A stretch of 64,000 bases of DNA from an uncultured Clostridia bacterium (GCA_934140005.1 CAKPBB010000001.1:124001-188000), one strand, 5' to 3'; shown: positions 21,601 through 30,318, numbered from the stretch's first letter. The notes: generated by a model from the letters alone, not told the origin. Numbers and translations: made by a program.

Positions 21601-21723
21601 GTTGTAACATTATTTAAAATAAAATTTGGAGCTTTTTCTCCTGAAATGTGGGCTGAACCACTTGCAATTGCTTTTATAAATGAATTTGCAGATAGAATAC
21701 TAAAAGTTGGTGGAAATTATTAA
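18613..21723 (+). CDS. M14 zinc carboxypeptidase with SH3-like wall-binding repeats
   Basis: About 1036 residues. The N-terminal ~140 residues are charged and helical with no signal peptide. Four bacterial SH3-like repeats follow (about 150-450; YHGPDSSNYAKVGS, YAGPNSNFASIGS and YGGPNSNYAQLGS mark three). The M14 domain (about 470-740) shows zinc ligands in HGWE and DVHGW, substrate Arg in DPNRNWGG and catalytic Glu in SCLLELAP. The last ~300 residues are helical and unrecognised. ATG 18613 chosen for its spacing to AAGAAGG. Probably trims peptidoglycan peptides, either in lysis or to open the wall for transfer. Confidence 0.75.
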   Translation: MSKNNMFNQKLKQIGGENIVDGITLKSEDKEKILNFINANTNQNYILNDNKLEKEKNEQEIKNTLLDEEIDCAIKENRKILIALSENVENVIEMYISEDNTERLILIDKDFCEKDNLEDIALADRLTKALFITHENDGIALLSSTAVKAVIATSSNVYHGPDSSNYAKVGSIDAGEDPVYILATSMGWYHIEYLVTSTGKHKSGYIPASAVSSYSGGTPNEEDFYGGYCYATTELDVRTCDDFNLTAPVGTLFKHEGCTMIFHYDFVDGDRTYHVAFIEYSTSSGVKRGYVYNKYLSFPCETCVAVMNEKATVYAGPNSNFASIGSISKGEFISIIAKESDDIYVEYNTTKGRKRGYIKYSQVTPYHRPSAFPDFYTNGTQSHIVDEKVVVYGGPNSNYAQLGSVRNEEVTCYYTNNTDTNNYTFEYTCIEYTVTSTGQRKRGYILASKVLDGNLPEENNPIESFNSFGQFGTKVVYGQTQKGRDMFFYKCGEGANHLFLTFGLHGWEDGVKSDGSDYHGDGNMLLKIAKRFMANFDSLNSEKLNTIKNKWTIYVFPGINLDGIVNGNNNNGFGRCLYNKIDPNRNWGGNFVPNNTNPRYKTDSSYFGATELINLRNCLVNNMTYTGKNVLIDVHGWYNQTVGNSNIGKYYWNSMGIPSSRHSYGYGQGYLIAWAKNSPTIVPTSYDYPGIGAESCLLELAPTTDYSDSNMNNYADKFFNGTINILENYPVNSVLPSTPSKKNDALILALEKLTSAAQDYCAVAFLDQTAYNRNRLVLQYLREPAYNGILWNETTESIDSRWIAYAETKTGIHVGELRVYEDIIQKELYVQHLAIVAETAMIRDYSNSEDRPYILLASAIGDLLQLGGIVQSVYNNKKRVLSVSEIKKLIRCTDDSFAQELGYENCQKTAFSWMDWYQDIDGINIGIKCKTDDIVSVIKEYYTGYTNESRLNRYDMYAKNLGLSDPVSTSKTSDLYKLAYSYTSGNVRLEDFFNLDVVTLFKIKFGAFSPEMWAEPLAIAFINEFADRILKVGGNY

Positions 21724-21734
21724 TATTTTCAAAA

Positions 21735-21770
21735 CACAAATGGTAGTATTGAAAAATATTACCATTTGTG
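21735..21770 (+). terminator. Hairpin after the M14 gene
   Basis: Perfect 11-bp stem CACAAATGGTA / TACCATTTGTG with a 14-base loop. The U tract is weak, so it may act partly as an mRNA end stabiliser. Confidence 0.55.
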
Positions 21771-21793
21771 CTAAAATTTATTAGGTGATAAAA

Positions 21794-22210
21794 ATGAAAA
21801 AGAAAAATTTATTAATTATATTATATATAATTTCAATATTGGTGATGATTTTTTGGTGTATTAAATTTATAAGTTCTATATTTTCGGCTAAAGATTATGA
21901 AATTATTATTGATTCAAAAAATAAACAAGAAATTGTAAATTTAATTTCAACCATATCTAATAATCCTGAAAAAGTTACAAAAATAAAATTTCATCCAATA
22001 TATGGAGATGGAAAATTATATTTGTATGAAGGAATAAAAAAATATGATATTGGAATTATCTATGTAAATGATGAAATTACACAATATATATATAATAATG
22101 GAAAAGAAGTAAATTCTCCATATTTTCTATATTTTCTTTTCTCTATAATAATTTTTTTATTTTTAAAAAGTATTATAGATGACGATACACAAAAAAATAT
22201 TAATAATTAA
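21794..22210 (+). CDS. Small membrane protein with extracytoplasmic loop
   Basis: About 138 residues from ATG 21794 (AGGTG upstream; in-frame GTG 21785 overlaps that site). Membrane helices at about 5-27 and 108-126 flank a ~75-residue polar domain (DYEIIIDSKNKQEIVNLI...DIGIIYVNDE). No family recognised. It lies between the M14 and GH25 wall enzymes, so it may belong to the lysis or wall-opening group. Confidence 0.5.
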   Translation: MKKKNLLIILYIISILVMIFWCIKFISSIFSAKDYEIIIDSKNKQEIVNLISTISNNPEKVTKIKFHPIYGDGKLYLYEGIKKYDIGIIYVNDEITQYIYNNGKEVNSPYFLYFLFSIIIFLFLKSIIDDDTQKNINN

Positions 22211-22231
22211 TAATTATATTATTTTAATAAG

Positions 22232-22277
22232 ATACAAGATTTATTATAAGATTTTCTTTAATAAATCTTGTATTTTT
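22232..22277 (+). terminator. Rho-independent terminator
   Basis: 15-bp perfect stem ATACAAGATTTATTA / TAATAAATCTTGTAT followed by TTTTT. Confidence 0.85.
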
Positions 22278-22295
22278 ATGTTATGAGGTGATTTT

Positions 22296-23093
22296 ATGTT
22301 AAAAGGTATTGATGTTTCTGAACATAACGGAAATGTAAATATGCTACAAGTAAAAAATTCCGGAATACAATTTATCATATTAAGATTTGGATATGGAAAA
22401 AATTCAAATCAAATTGATAAAAAATTTAAAATAAATTATGAAAATGCTATAAATAATAATATTCCTATTGGACTATATCACTATTCATATGCTACTAATA
22501 TAGAAGATGCACAAAAAGAAGCTGAATTTGTCCTTAGAAATATTAAAAACTTAAAAATTGAATATCCTATATTTTTGGATATGGAAGACGCTGATGGATA
22601 CAAAAGTAAAAGAAATGTTAGTAATGAAACTTGTATAAATATATGTGAAAGATTTTGTAGTATTATTGAAAGTGCTGGTTACTATACAAGTATATATGCT
22701 AGTTTAGATTGGCTTAATAATCGAATAAATAGTGAAAAATTAGATAGATTTGACAAATGGGTTGCTCAATGGGGAACTAGTTGTACCTATAATAAAAGCT
22801 ATGGTATGTGGCAATTTTCTGATAAAGGAAAAATTGCAGGAATTTCTGGAAATGTTGATTTAAATTATTCTATATATGATTATAAAAATATAATTAAAAA
22901 AGCTAATTTAAATCATTTAAACAATAGTACTAATTCTATATATCATGTTGTTGTAGAAGGTGATACACTTTCCTTACTAGCAAAGAAGTATAATGTAAAT
23001 TGGGAAAAAATTTATGAACTAAATAAGGACATAATTGGAGATGATCCAAATCAAATATACCCAGGACAAAACCTACTTATTAAGGAGGATTAA
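22296..23093 (+). CDS. GH25 lysozyme with C-terminal LysM
   Basis: 265 residues. GH25 features: start KGIDVSEHNG, then FIILRFGYG, IGLYHYSYA, FLDMED and WQFSDKG. A LysM repeat occupies the last ~45 residues (YHVVVEGDTLSLLAKKYNV...YPGQNLLI). The enzyme cuts the glycan backbone of peptidoglycan. No signal peptide, as in phage endolysins that depend on a holin, and a holin is encoded about 4 kb upstream. Confidence 0.9.
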   Translation: MLKGIDVSEHNGNVNMLQVKNSGIQFIILRFGYGKNSNQIDKKFKINYENAINNNIPIGLYHYSYATNIEDAQKEAEFVLRNIKNLKIEYPIFLDMEDADGYKSKRNVSNETCINICERFCSIIESAGYYTSIYASLDWLNNRINSEKLDRFDKWVAQWGTSCTYNKSYGMWQFSDKGKIAGISGNVDLNYSIYDYKNIIKKANLNHLNNSTNSIYHVVVEGDTLSLLAKKYNVNWEKIYELNKDIIGDDPNQIYPGQNLLIKED

Positions 23094-23095
23094 AT

Positions 23096-23446
23096 ATGAA
23101 TGATAATGATATAAAAAAATTTATATATAACGAACTTTCAAATTTTAATTTTAAAAGAGAAACAAAAGGCTTTAAATATTTATGTGATGCAATATTTATA
23201 TGTATAAAAGATGAAAATGCATTAGATAATCTAAGTAAAAATGTTTTTCCTCAAATAGCAGAAAAATATAATGAAAAATCCTTTTTTAAAGTTAAATGGT
23301 GTATTGAACAAATATTAAAAACAATGTATAATAATACAAAAATAAGTATTATTAATAACTATTTTTCTATTGATGAAAATTTAAAACCAAGTTTGAAATT
23401 TATTATTTATACAATAGTATGCAAGTTTAATAAAAAAATCAATTAG
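23096..23446 (+). CDS. Stand-alone Spo0A C-terminal-like DNA-binding protein
   Basis: 116 residues, starting two bases after the lysozyme stop. KGFKYLCDAIFICIKDENAL, NVFPQIAEKYNE, KVKWCIEQILKTM and LKPSLKFIIYTIVCK align in order with the Spo0A effector domain (GYxYLxxAI, LYPxIAxxYxT, VExxIRxAI, KPTNxEFI). No receiver domain is present. It could bind Spo0A-type sites, so it may regulate the element or interfere with host sporulation. The match is by pattern, not by search. Confidence 0.55.
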   Translation: MNDNDIKKFIYNELSNFNFKRETKGFKYLCDAIFICIKDENALDNLSKNVFPQIAEKYNEKSFFKVKWCIEQILKTMYNNTKISIINNYFSIDENLKPSLKFIIYTIVCKFNKKIN

Positions 23447-23470
23447 CAAATATTGGTATAAAACTCAAAA

Positions 23471-23504
23471 AAATAGCTTACTCTAAAATAAGAGTAGGCT
23501 ATTT
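23471..23504. terminator. Bidirectional terminator between convergent ICE blocks
   Basis: AAATAGCTTACTCT / AGAGTAGGCTATTT stem with A-rich and T-rich flanks. It separates the rightward block from the leftward block. Confidence 0.8.
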
Positions 23505-23526
23505 TTATAATTCTTTTTACACATAA

Positions 23527-24598
23527 TTATGCGACTTTCCTTAATGAATATAATGTTAGAAAATCTTTATCTAACACATCTTTAAAATCTTTTATAGGTT
23601 TAGTTTCAAGATTATAGCCAAGTGGTATTAAATCTTTAAAAATTCTATTTATAATATAGTCTAAATTATCATTTTGACCAATTTTAAAAGAAAAAATAAT
23701 ATTATCAACATTAGTAGATTCAATAACTTTTAGTATCTGATATGAATTACTAATATTAGAGAATGCAATCATTGGAACATTCAAACTTGTTTTAATATAA
23801 TTTCCTAATAAGAAATTATCAGTTAGTACAACAGTATCCGTATTTTCATCAATATTATTTTTACTTAATACATTTTTAGTACCTGTTCCATTGATCTTAT
23901 CTTTGCTAGAAAACCACATATCTTTTGTATTATTGAAAGGCTTATCTAAATGTATTGATAATGCTTGTATTTTATGGCTTTCATCAAATATTGGGATAAA
24001 TATCCCTTTACCTGCTGAAAAAGTCCATTTAAAATCTGCTTCTTGATAAAATCCTGGTATCCCAGATAAATCATAAAGTTTTGACAATCTATGTGCTATT
24101 AATCTTCTATGAATATTTTTATTCGGTATTGTTCTATACATCTGTTCTTCAATAGTAGAATTTAAAAATCCAAGTCTATTTAGTGCTAATCTTGAGCTTT
24201 TTTCAAGTTTTAACATATTTAAAAAAGTTCTATAAACTGTATCTCTTTTATCTATATCAGCAATTTCATTTATAGGACTTATTGTTATATTACTCTTTTG
24301 AATAGAAAAACATTCTCTATCCAACAATTCTCTATATGCTTTCTTATTATCAATACCTTTAACACGAGCATATAATCCAATTGAATATCCGACCAGCACC
24401 ACAACGACTACAACAATATTTATTATTGATAGTATTTAAGCTTAATGTAGCAATTTTAGAATTTTTGTTATATCCACAAAAAGGACAAATTGCTTTTATT
24501 TCTGTATGTTTATCATCTGTTATTTCTAAACATAAATGATATGCTACATTTAAAATATTTACATGTTTTTTTACTTCTTGATAATCTAATACATCCAT
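23527..24598 (-). CDS. CHC2 zinc-finger/Toprim-like DNA primase (one CGG +1 site)
   Basis: Restored length 356 aa from ATG 24598 (AAAGGAAA upstream). The N-terminal zinc finger CPFCGYN...YCCSRCGAG matches bacterial primases. The central and C-terminal parts (FKWTFSAGKGIFIPIFDE, TVVLTDNFLLGNYI, NIIFSFKIGQ) resemble the DUF3991/Toprim region of element primases. CGG 24391-24389 splits CGAG-GYSIGLYARVKG directly after the zinc finger, so without the shift only the finger is made. Likely primes element DNA synthesis in the recipient. Last gene of the leftward operon. Confidence 0.75.
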
Positions 24599-24612
24599 AT
24601 TTAATTTTCCTT

Positions 24613-24870
24613 TCATATTATTTTTTGTTCAGTTAATTTATTTTTTATTTCAAGCTGTAAACCTGGATAGTTACATACCACTTTTTTGTATATTTCTAAT
24701 TCTTGCTTTATTTTGTTGTAATTAGAAATATCAATCTGTAATTCTATTTGTTCAATTTGTCTAGCTATTCTCCTAGCACCTGCTTTGTCATTTACTTCTA
24801 AATAAGCAATTTTTTCATATTCTAACCTTTCAATTTTATCGTATAATTCATCTATTGTAACATTTTTCAT
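24613..24870 (-). CDS. Small coiled-coil protein
   Basis: 85 residues, very rich in Glu, Lys and Ile, with heptad-like spacing through most of its length (IDELYDKIERLEYEKIAYLEV...). The RBS is AAAGGAGAT. It sits between the methyltransferase and primase genes, co-directional with both. No family recognised; a small accessory of the DNA-processing operon is likely. Confidence 0.5.
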   Translation of the reverse strand: MKNVTIDELYDKIERLEYEKIAYLEVNDKAGARRIARQIEQIELQIDISNYNKIKQELEIYKKVVCNYPGLQLEIKNKLTEQKII

Positions 24871-24885
24871 TCTTAGATCTCCTTT

Positions 24886-25764
24886 CTATTTAATACATAG
24901 CATCCATTCGTTATCCACTTTTTTAAAATTAGAATTATTGTTTAATGTTTGTCTTATTTTTTCCCTCACATGGTTATTTTTTTGTGCTTTTTTTGATTTT
25001 ATTAAAATATTATAGATTTCATCTATACTTGCTCTATTTCTCATAAATTCAAGTGTAGCTTGTATTAAGTCTCTCCAAGTAATATTAGTAACTTCCATAA
25101 TATTTATCTGGAGTGTATTAGTTTCTTTTTTGCTAAATAACCATACACGATTTTTCTTAAATATCAATAAATGTTCATGTTTAATAGGTATAAAATTTTG
25201 ATTAGAATAAATTTTATTATCAGATAAGCAATTATATTGAACTTTTATAATATGGCTTTCTAAATCACCATACCAATCCATATCTTTCATTATACTATAA
25301 TACTTTCCTTGTTTTCTAATATCTCCAATTAAAATTGCATGTCTACCACCGTATAATAGGGAATGATAGATTTTTTCATTTACTAGATTAAGTTTTTGTA
25401 TAAATTCATCATAAGGCATTTGATTAGACAGATCATTTTCATTATATGATTTTCTCTGTTTTGCATAAGAGATAATATCCCAATAGGGCGGATGGGAGAA
25501 TATAAAATCACTACCACTTGGTATTTCATCTATTAGAGCATCCCATCCATTATTTAAGTCTAAATGCAGACTATTTGTTATATTAAGCTCTTTTGCGACA
25601 TCTTTTCCAGTGCCCCCACCACTAAATATTTCAATAAATTTTTTAGGTTTAGAAGTATGGTAAAATTGATTAAGTAAATCTTTAATGATATATCCTGTAC
25701 AATTGCCTCTATATTTTGAATCACCAAAGTTTCCTCTGTCCTTATAACTAACAATACTTTGCAT
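24886..25764 (-). CDS. DNA methyltransferase (SHPPYWD type)
   Basis: 292 residues. The SAM-binding motif FIEIFSGGGTGKDV lies near residue 43 and the catalytic motif SHPPYWDI near residue 90, the (D/N/S)PPY signature of amino-methyltransferases. HLLIFKKN follows near residue 200. No partner endonuclease is visible, so it is an orphan enzyme that probably protects element DNA from host restriction. It starts 9 bases after the ArdC-like gene. Confidence 0.75.
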   Translation of the reverse strand: MQSIVSYKDRGNFGDSKYRGNCTGYIIKDLLNQFYHTSKPKKFIEIFSGGGTGKDVAKELNITNSLHLDLNNGWDALIDEIPSGSDFIFSHPPYWDIISYAKQRKSYNENDLSNQMPYDEFIQKLNLVNEKIYHSLLYGGRHAILIGDIRKQGKYYSIMKDMDWYGDLESHIIKVQYNCLSDNKIYSNQNFIPIKHEHLLIFKKNRVWLFSKKETNTLQINIMEVTNITWRDLIQATLEFMRNRASIDEIYNILIKSKKAQKNNHVREKIRQTLNNNSNFKKVDNEWMLCIK

Positions 25765-25773
25765 TTTTTCCTC

Positions 25774-26644
25774 CTATGCTGCAAGTTGTAATTCTTGCAT
25801 TTCAAAATTTTCTAATTTCTCAATAAATTCATTTGCACATTTTTGTATCTTTCCACCTAATTCGAGGACTGTTTTAGTTTCGCCTTTAGCCCATTTAATA
25901 ATATAATTAAAACTACAATGTGATGTATCTAATCCAAAGTAATCAGCTACAATATAGGCAACTGATTCAACAAATACTTCAGATAAATCTCTATCTTTTG
26001 AATAGTCAAAATCATCATATAGGCTATGTGTTATTTCATGTAATAAAACTGATGCTTTATCATTTATAGATAAGGTATTTTTTATAGCAATTAAATTTTC
26101 TTTTTCACTATAATAGCCTAATGTGCCTCCAAATAACTCTTTCTCTATAACTGGAACATTACTAAATTCTTTTAATTTGTTATAAAAAGAAGCTTTATCA
26201 TCACAATTTATTCTTTTAGATTGTAATGGTATAGCTTTTCCAGTAGTATGTGATATGTCATAAACATACACATATCTATAAGCATTATACTTTACTGTTT
26301 CGACCTTTTCTATTTCTTCTCCATTTTCAATAGTTTTTACTTTCTTATCATATTGTCTGGGAATAGGCGCTACTATCCATATTTTTTTTGCGTTTTCTGT
26401 AAGTTCTCTTTTTAGTTTCAACCATTTAGCTTTACCGAGCAACTTTTGTAGCATCTGGAAACTGACTAAAAATTAAAATAAGGTTATTAAAACTATAATC
26501 CCTAAAATTCTTTTGAAATTTTAAAAACTTTTCATAGTCTCCGTTATTGACAATAGTTTGTAAATTTTCGACAATTTTATCAAATATTTCTTTTGTTTTC
26601 TTTTGAGAATTATTACTTTTATTATAATTTTTTTTATGATACAT
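25774..26644 (-). CDS. ArdC-like antirestriction/metallopeptidase protein (one CGG +1 site)
   Basis: Restored length 289 aa. The N-terminal ArdC-like ssDNA-binding part includes NFRDYSFNNLILIFSQFPDATKVAGKAKWLKL. The C-terminal part has zinc-peptidase motif LLHEITHSLY and a following FVESVAYIVADYFGL. CGG 26437-26435 splits TKVA-GKAKW; strict reading ends after about 70 residues. Proteins of this plan protect incoming plasmid DNA from restriction. RBS TGGAGGAAA. Confidence 0.75.
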
Positions 26645-26659
26645 ATTTTTTCCTCCATT

Positions 26660-28231
26660 CTATGCAGCCATTTTATTAAGATTATACTTTGTAACCTTAA
26701 ATGTAGCTTTGTTCTTAACTTTTTCTTTTTGATCTGTAAAACTTCTAAATCCTAGCCATTTGTCAATGAATTTAAGTTGTTCATCCGTAAAACTTCTATC
26801 GTGATGAGGAAGTTCTTTTTGAACAACGTGTCCATTTCTATATTCAAGTGTTATAAATGATTTTGTAACATCTTCTAATTTTCTAGCAAAAAATATTTCA
26901 GTTTGACCTTTTATGTAAGAATCAAGATACATATAACCTACACAATTTCCTTGTTGTTTTCCTTCATCTTTCATACTATCAATGCTTGGAGCAGGGAAGA
27001 TAATATATTTATTGTCTGAGTAAGTATATTTTGATAATTCTAAATATCTTAAATACGCCTTAAATTGTGTATTCATATCTTCTGTAATTTTAATTTTTGT
27101 TTGCATTTTATCATGTCTTGAAATTAAATTTCTTGGGAATAAATCTTTTTTTGATTTATAATTATAACTAAGTTTCTCGGCCATTTCTAAATAATCCTTA
27201 TAGATATTCAAGTTATTTAATCCTTTTTTATATTGTATTAGTTTTTTTAATGGAACATATTTACTAATAGCTTTTATAGGCTCCATATTTATATGATTAA
27301 TCTCTATACCAGACTTTAAAAATTCGTCTAATACATTGTTTCTAGCTAAAAATCTTAAATAGTTAATATTAGTATAATTATAATTTTGAATTATTTTCTT
27401 GTCAGCTTTCTGGAATAACTGCAATAACATCAATTCTTTATATGTAACATTATTATCTTGCATAAACTTTAAGAAACTTTTTGGTACTTTAAATCTTTTA
27501 TAAAAACTACCATTTCTATTTAAAGCTTTAGAATAGAAACATAAATTATATAATTTCATGTTCCATAGTAGTTCAAAACTTCCATAGGCTGCAAGTTCTA
27601 ATACATCTAAGTAATTGTAACGACAGTATGCAAATTTTTCCATAAATTCTTCAATGGGTGCATACTGCATAATTGTACCTTTTACAAGTCTTTTCTTGTT
27701 ATATGGATATGTAGGATGATCGGTTAAAAACTTATGTCCCTTATATTGCGACCAATTAAGTTTTTTATAATTATGATATACTCTCATAATTCCAAACATA
27801 TTGATATAAACATTATTTCCTATAAATCTACCTATACCAGGCAATATTCTTGCATACTCTATGCAACTTCTTTGTATTCTTTTTTTTCCTTCATTGAAGT
27901 AAGAATATATTTCAAAAACTCTTATAACAACTTGTTTATCCATTCTTTGAACTAATACAACAGATTGTTCAAAAGACTTTTGATAATAATTCATTCCATA
28001 TACGCAAGACATTTTATGACAATGAGGACATTCTACATAATCGCGTACTTTTATTGTTTTATCAGAAAAATATCTATTACAATTAGAACAATATAACTTT
28101 TTCTTTTCCTTATCCTTTATAATAAGATGATGCCTTTTTGAGTTCTCTTTTATAAATTTATCCCAGTATTTTGGAAGTTTACATTTTTTATCTATTTTAA
28201 GCATTATCTCATCAATTTTTTCTTGTTTCAT
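26660..28231 (-). CDS. PcfJ-like protein
   Basis: 523 residues with an N-terminal zinc-binding pair (YCSNCNRYF...CPHCHKMSC, residues ~47-80) and a C-terminal segment typical of PcfJ (PAPSIDSMKDEGKQQGNCVGYMYLDSYIKG...FFARKLEDVTKSFITLEY). PcfJ proteins are encoded with PcfK on enterococcal and other Firmicute conjugative plasmids; their biochemical role is not established. Its ATG overlaps the pcfK stop (ATGA). No in-frame CGG. Confidence 0.75.
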   Translation of the reverse strand: MKQEKIDEIMLKIDKKCKLPKYWDKFIKENSKRHHLIIKDKEKKKLYCSNCNRYFSDKTIKVRDYVECPHCHKMSCVYGMNYYQKSFEQSVVLVQRMDKQVVIRVFEIYSYFNEGKKRIQRSCIEYARILPGIGRFIGNNVYINMFGIMRVYHNYKKLNWSQYKGHKFLTDHPTYPYNKKRLVKGTIMQYAPIEEFMEKFAYCRYNYLDVLELAAYGSFELLWNMKLYNLCFYSKALNRNGSFYKRFKVPKSFLKFMQDNNVTYKELMLLQLFQKADKKIIQNYNYTNINYLRFLARNNVLDEFLKSGIEINHINMEPIKAISKYVPLKKLIQYKKGLNNLNIYKDYLEMAEKLSYNYKSKKDLFPRNLISRHDKMQTKIKITEDMNTQFKAYLRYLELSKYTYSDNKYIIFPAPSIDSMKDEGKQQGNCVGYMYLDSYIKGQTEIFFARKLEDVTKSFITLEYRNGHVVQKELPHHDRSFTDEQLKFIDKWLGFRSFTDQKEKVKNKATFKVTKYNLNKMAA

Positions 28232-28632
28232 TGTGCAACACCTCCAAATAAAGTTAATTGCTCAATTTGCTTTTTTTCTTCAATTGCTTTTTTTGCTTTT
28301 TCTATTGATACAACATTATTCTTGGTAGTTTTTTCCTTAGTTGTAGTATTTTGAGTTTCCTTTGGTGTATTTATTTTTAAAAAAGAATTTGGTAAAGCCC
28401 AATACATAATTGCCCACGCGAAAACAACTTCATTAGTAATAAAATTCCAGCCATTTTTTGCGTGTACCTTGCCTTTTCCTTTGATAAAATTACACATTTC
28501 TTTAACATTTTTTTCTTCGTTTAGATATTTTGGTTCCATATCATCACGAGATATTAAGTATTCAATTACTTGATTTAGTGCGGAATCTTCTTGACCTTTT
28601 ACTTGTTCTTTTAATCTATCAAAACCATTCAT
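28228..28632 (-). CDS. PcfK-like protein
   Basis: 134 residues. The PcfK pattern is visible: ALNQVIEYLISRDDMEPKYL, then FIKGKGKVHAKNGWNFITNEVVFAWAIMYW. A Thr/Lys-rich linker and a short TLFGG end follow. It overlaps the PcfJ gene by four bases, so the two are probably co-translated. Role in conjugation unknown. Confidence 0.75.
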   Translation of the reverse strand: MNGFDRLKEQVKGQEDSALNQVIEYLISRDDMEPKYLNEEKNVKEMCNFIKGKGKVHAKNGWNFITNEVVFAWAIMYWALPNSFLKINTPKETQNTTTKEKTTKNNVVSIEKAKKAIEEKKQIEQLTLFGGVAQ

Positions 28633-28654
28633 TTTATTTTAGCTCCTTCCAAAT

Positions 28655-29047
28655 TTAAGCTACCATTTTAAATCTTTCAAATAGCTCATTTTCCTGTTTT
28701 TCTTTTTCCATATACATTTTATAGTTTTCAAAACCATATTTTTTTATTTTTGATTCTCGTTCGTTTTTGACCATATTTAGTAGTTGTGGCAATTCTTCAA
28801 ATGTATAAAAATAAGAGATAAGATTTTTAAAATAAATAATCTTATCTCCACAATAACCTTTTACAACATTAAATCTATAATGATATTTTTTCTTTCCATT
28901 ATGATCAGCTATTCTGATTCCACAACATACTCCATAATCTAATTTTAAATAAATAGAATTTGTCGTTATTGCATCATATCTATGTACAACAAAGCCCATG
29001 TCTAGTAATTTTGATACTAGAATTTTAGCTATTTGTTTTTCGTTCAT
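28655..29047 (-). CDS. Hypothetical ICE protein
   Basis: 130 residues, soluble, basic. Segments ILVSKLLDMGFVVHRYDAITT and SIYLKLDYGVCCGIRIADH suggest a compact alpha/beta fold resembling small nuclease-like or substrate-recognition domains, but no catalytic motif is certain. It overlaps the preceding gene by one base (TAATG-type junction). Leftward DNA-processing operon. Confidence 0.5.
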   Translation of the reverse strand: MNEKQIAKILVSKLLDMGFVVHRYDAITTNSIYLKLDYGVCCGIRIADHNGKKKYHYRFNVVKGYCGDKIIYFKNLISYFYTFEELPQLLNMVKNERESKIKKYGFENYKMYMEKEKQENELFERFKMVA

Positions 29048-29322
29048 TATGCTGCATCTTCCTGTATTTCATAAAAATTTATGTATCTATTTCTATCTAT
29101 TTTACGAGTAATTGATTTCATATATGGTTTTATATCTTTTATTTCATTTTCTAGTACATTTATTCTAGTTACTTTTGCAATTTTAGAACCATATTTTGTT
29201 GGTACTTCTGTTAAATCTCCAATATTTAAAGATATATTTGTATAATAAGAATACTCTTTACCATTAAATGTACGAGGATAAAAATTATCCTCATACTTGA
29301 CCATTATAATGTTAGTTTTCAT
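29047..29322 (-). CDS. Hypothetical small beta-rich protein
   Basis: 91 residues; ATG at 29322 overlaps the end of the upstream gene. Contains TNIIMVKYEDNFYPRTF and LNIGDLTEVPTKYGSKIAKVTRI, a pattern of short strands like a small SH3/KOW-type barrel. Function not recognised. Confidence 0.5.
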   Translation of the reverse strand: MKTNIIMVKYEDNFYPRTFNGKEYSYYTNISLNIGDLTEVPTKYGSKIAKVTRINVLENEIKDIKPYMKSITRKIDRNRYINFYEIQEDAA

Positions 29323-29521
29323 TTGTCTCTTCCTCCATTTCTTGCATTCTTTTAAATTCTATATCATCGAGTTCAGCATTCATTCTATTTAATAAGCCAG
29401 AAATATTAACAAAATTTCCTAAATCTGAGCCATTATTTTCTGTGAATTTTAAAAGAACTACTAATGCATTAGCTAAAATTTGTAATTCATTTTCTGTAAA
29501 TATCATTTCACTACTATTCAT
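29312..29521 (-). CDS. Hypothetical small acidic protein
   Basis: 69 residues, mostly helical and acidic (MIFTENELQILANALVVLL...MNAELDDIEFKRMQEMEEE). It overlaps its neighbours and shares their direction, which supports it as real. No family recognised. Confidence 0.5.
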   Translation of the reverse strand: MNSSEMIFTENELQILANALVVLLKFTENNGSDLGNFVNISGLLNRMNAELDDIEFKRMQEMEEETNEN

Positions 29522-29869
29522 TTATTTTTCCTCCAATTCTTTGTAATAGTCCTTTAAATCTTGATACAACATATTTTTATCTTGTAAAATATAAAAACTA
29601 GCCATTGGATGGTTGTAAAGTCCTATCACATTATTTTTGTTATGATAATGTTTTTGTATTTCCTTGATTAGCAAATTTGCATCTGTAATTATCATCTTTT
29701 TATTTTCTTCATCAATATCATTGCATATATTTTCTACATAGCTTATTTGATCTTGAAGATTTTTTATAACATCTTTTGCTCTACCAATAATAGCATCTTC
29801 ATCATTTCTAAAAAACTTGGTATTACTTAACTTTTTGAAATATTTATTTATAAAAAACTGTTTAAACAT
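29522..29869 (-). CDS. Hypothetical helical protein
   Basis: 115 residues, soluble, mostly helical and charged (DEDAIIGRAKDVIKNLQDQISYVENI...). It starts 15 bases after the SSB stop with AGGAGGAT upstream. No recognised domain; co-transcription with SSB suggests DNA metabolism. Confidence 0.5.
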   Translation of the reverse strand: MFKQFFINKYFKKLSNTKFFRNDEDAIIGRAKDVIKNLQDQISYVENICNDIDEENKKMIITDANLLIKEIQKHYHNKNNVIGLYNHPMASFYILQDKNMLYQDLKDYYKELEEK

Positions 29870-29884
29870 ATAATAATCCTCCTT

Positions 29885-30301
29885 CTAAAATGGCAAATCA
29901 TCACCATTGCTTATGAAATCTGATGAATCATTACTATTTACAGGAACTGGTGAATTTAGTATTGCATCATTATTTTGCTTGTTTCTAGGTTCTATAAAAT
30001 CTACTTCTTCAGCAAAAACTTCTGTGACATAATGTTTTTGTCCGTTTTCATCATCCCAAGATCTTGTTTCTAATCTACCAGAAATAGCAACTTGATTTCC
30101 CTTAAATAAATATTTTGATATTGTTTCAGCAAGTTTATTCCATGCAATAATATTAAAAAAATCTGCTTGTCTCTCTTCACCATTTTTTACAAATTTACGA
30201 TTTACAGCTAAACAAAATGAAGCAACAGCCGTATTATTTGTTTGTGTATATCTAAGTTCTACATCTTTTGTAAGTCTACCAATTAAAATTACTTTGTTCA
30301 T
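29885..30301 (-). CDS. ssb: Single-stranded DNA-binding protein
   Basis: 138 residues. The OB fold is clear (MNKVILIGRLTKDVELRYTQ, FNIIAWNKLAETI, KGNQVAISGRLETRSWDDENGQ) and the tail ends DDLPF, the acidic tip that recruits replication partners. An ICE-encoded SSB coats single strands during transfer and replication. Its upstream neighbour is a ribosomal protein S6 paralogue, copying the chromosomal rpsF-ssb order. Confidence 0.95.
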   Translation of the reverse strand: MNKVILIGRLTKDVELRYTQTNNTAVASFCLAVNRKFVKNGEERQADFFNIIAWNKLAETISKYLFKGNQVAISGRLETRSWDDENGQKHYVTEVFAEEVDFIEPRNKQNNDAILNSPVPVNSNDSSDFISNGDDLPF

Positions 30302-30318
30302 ATTTTTTCTTCCTTTCC

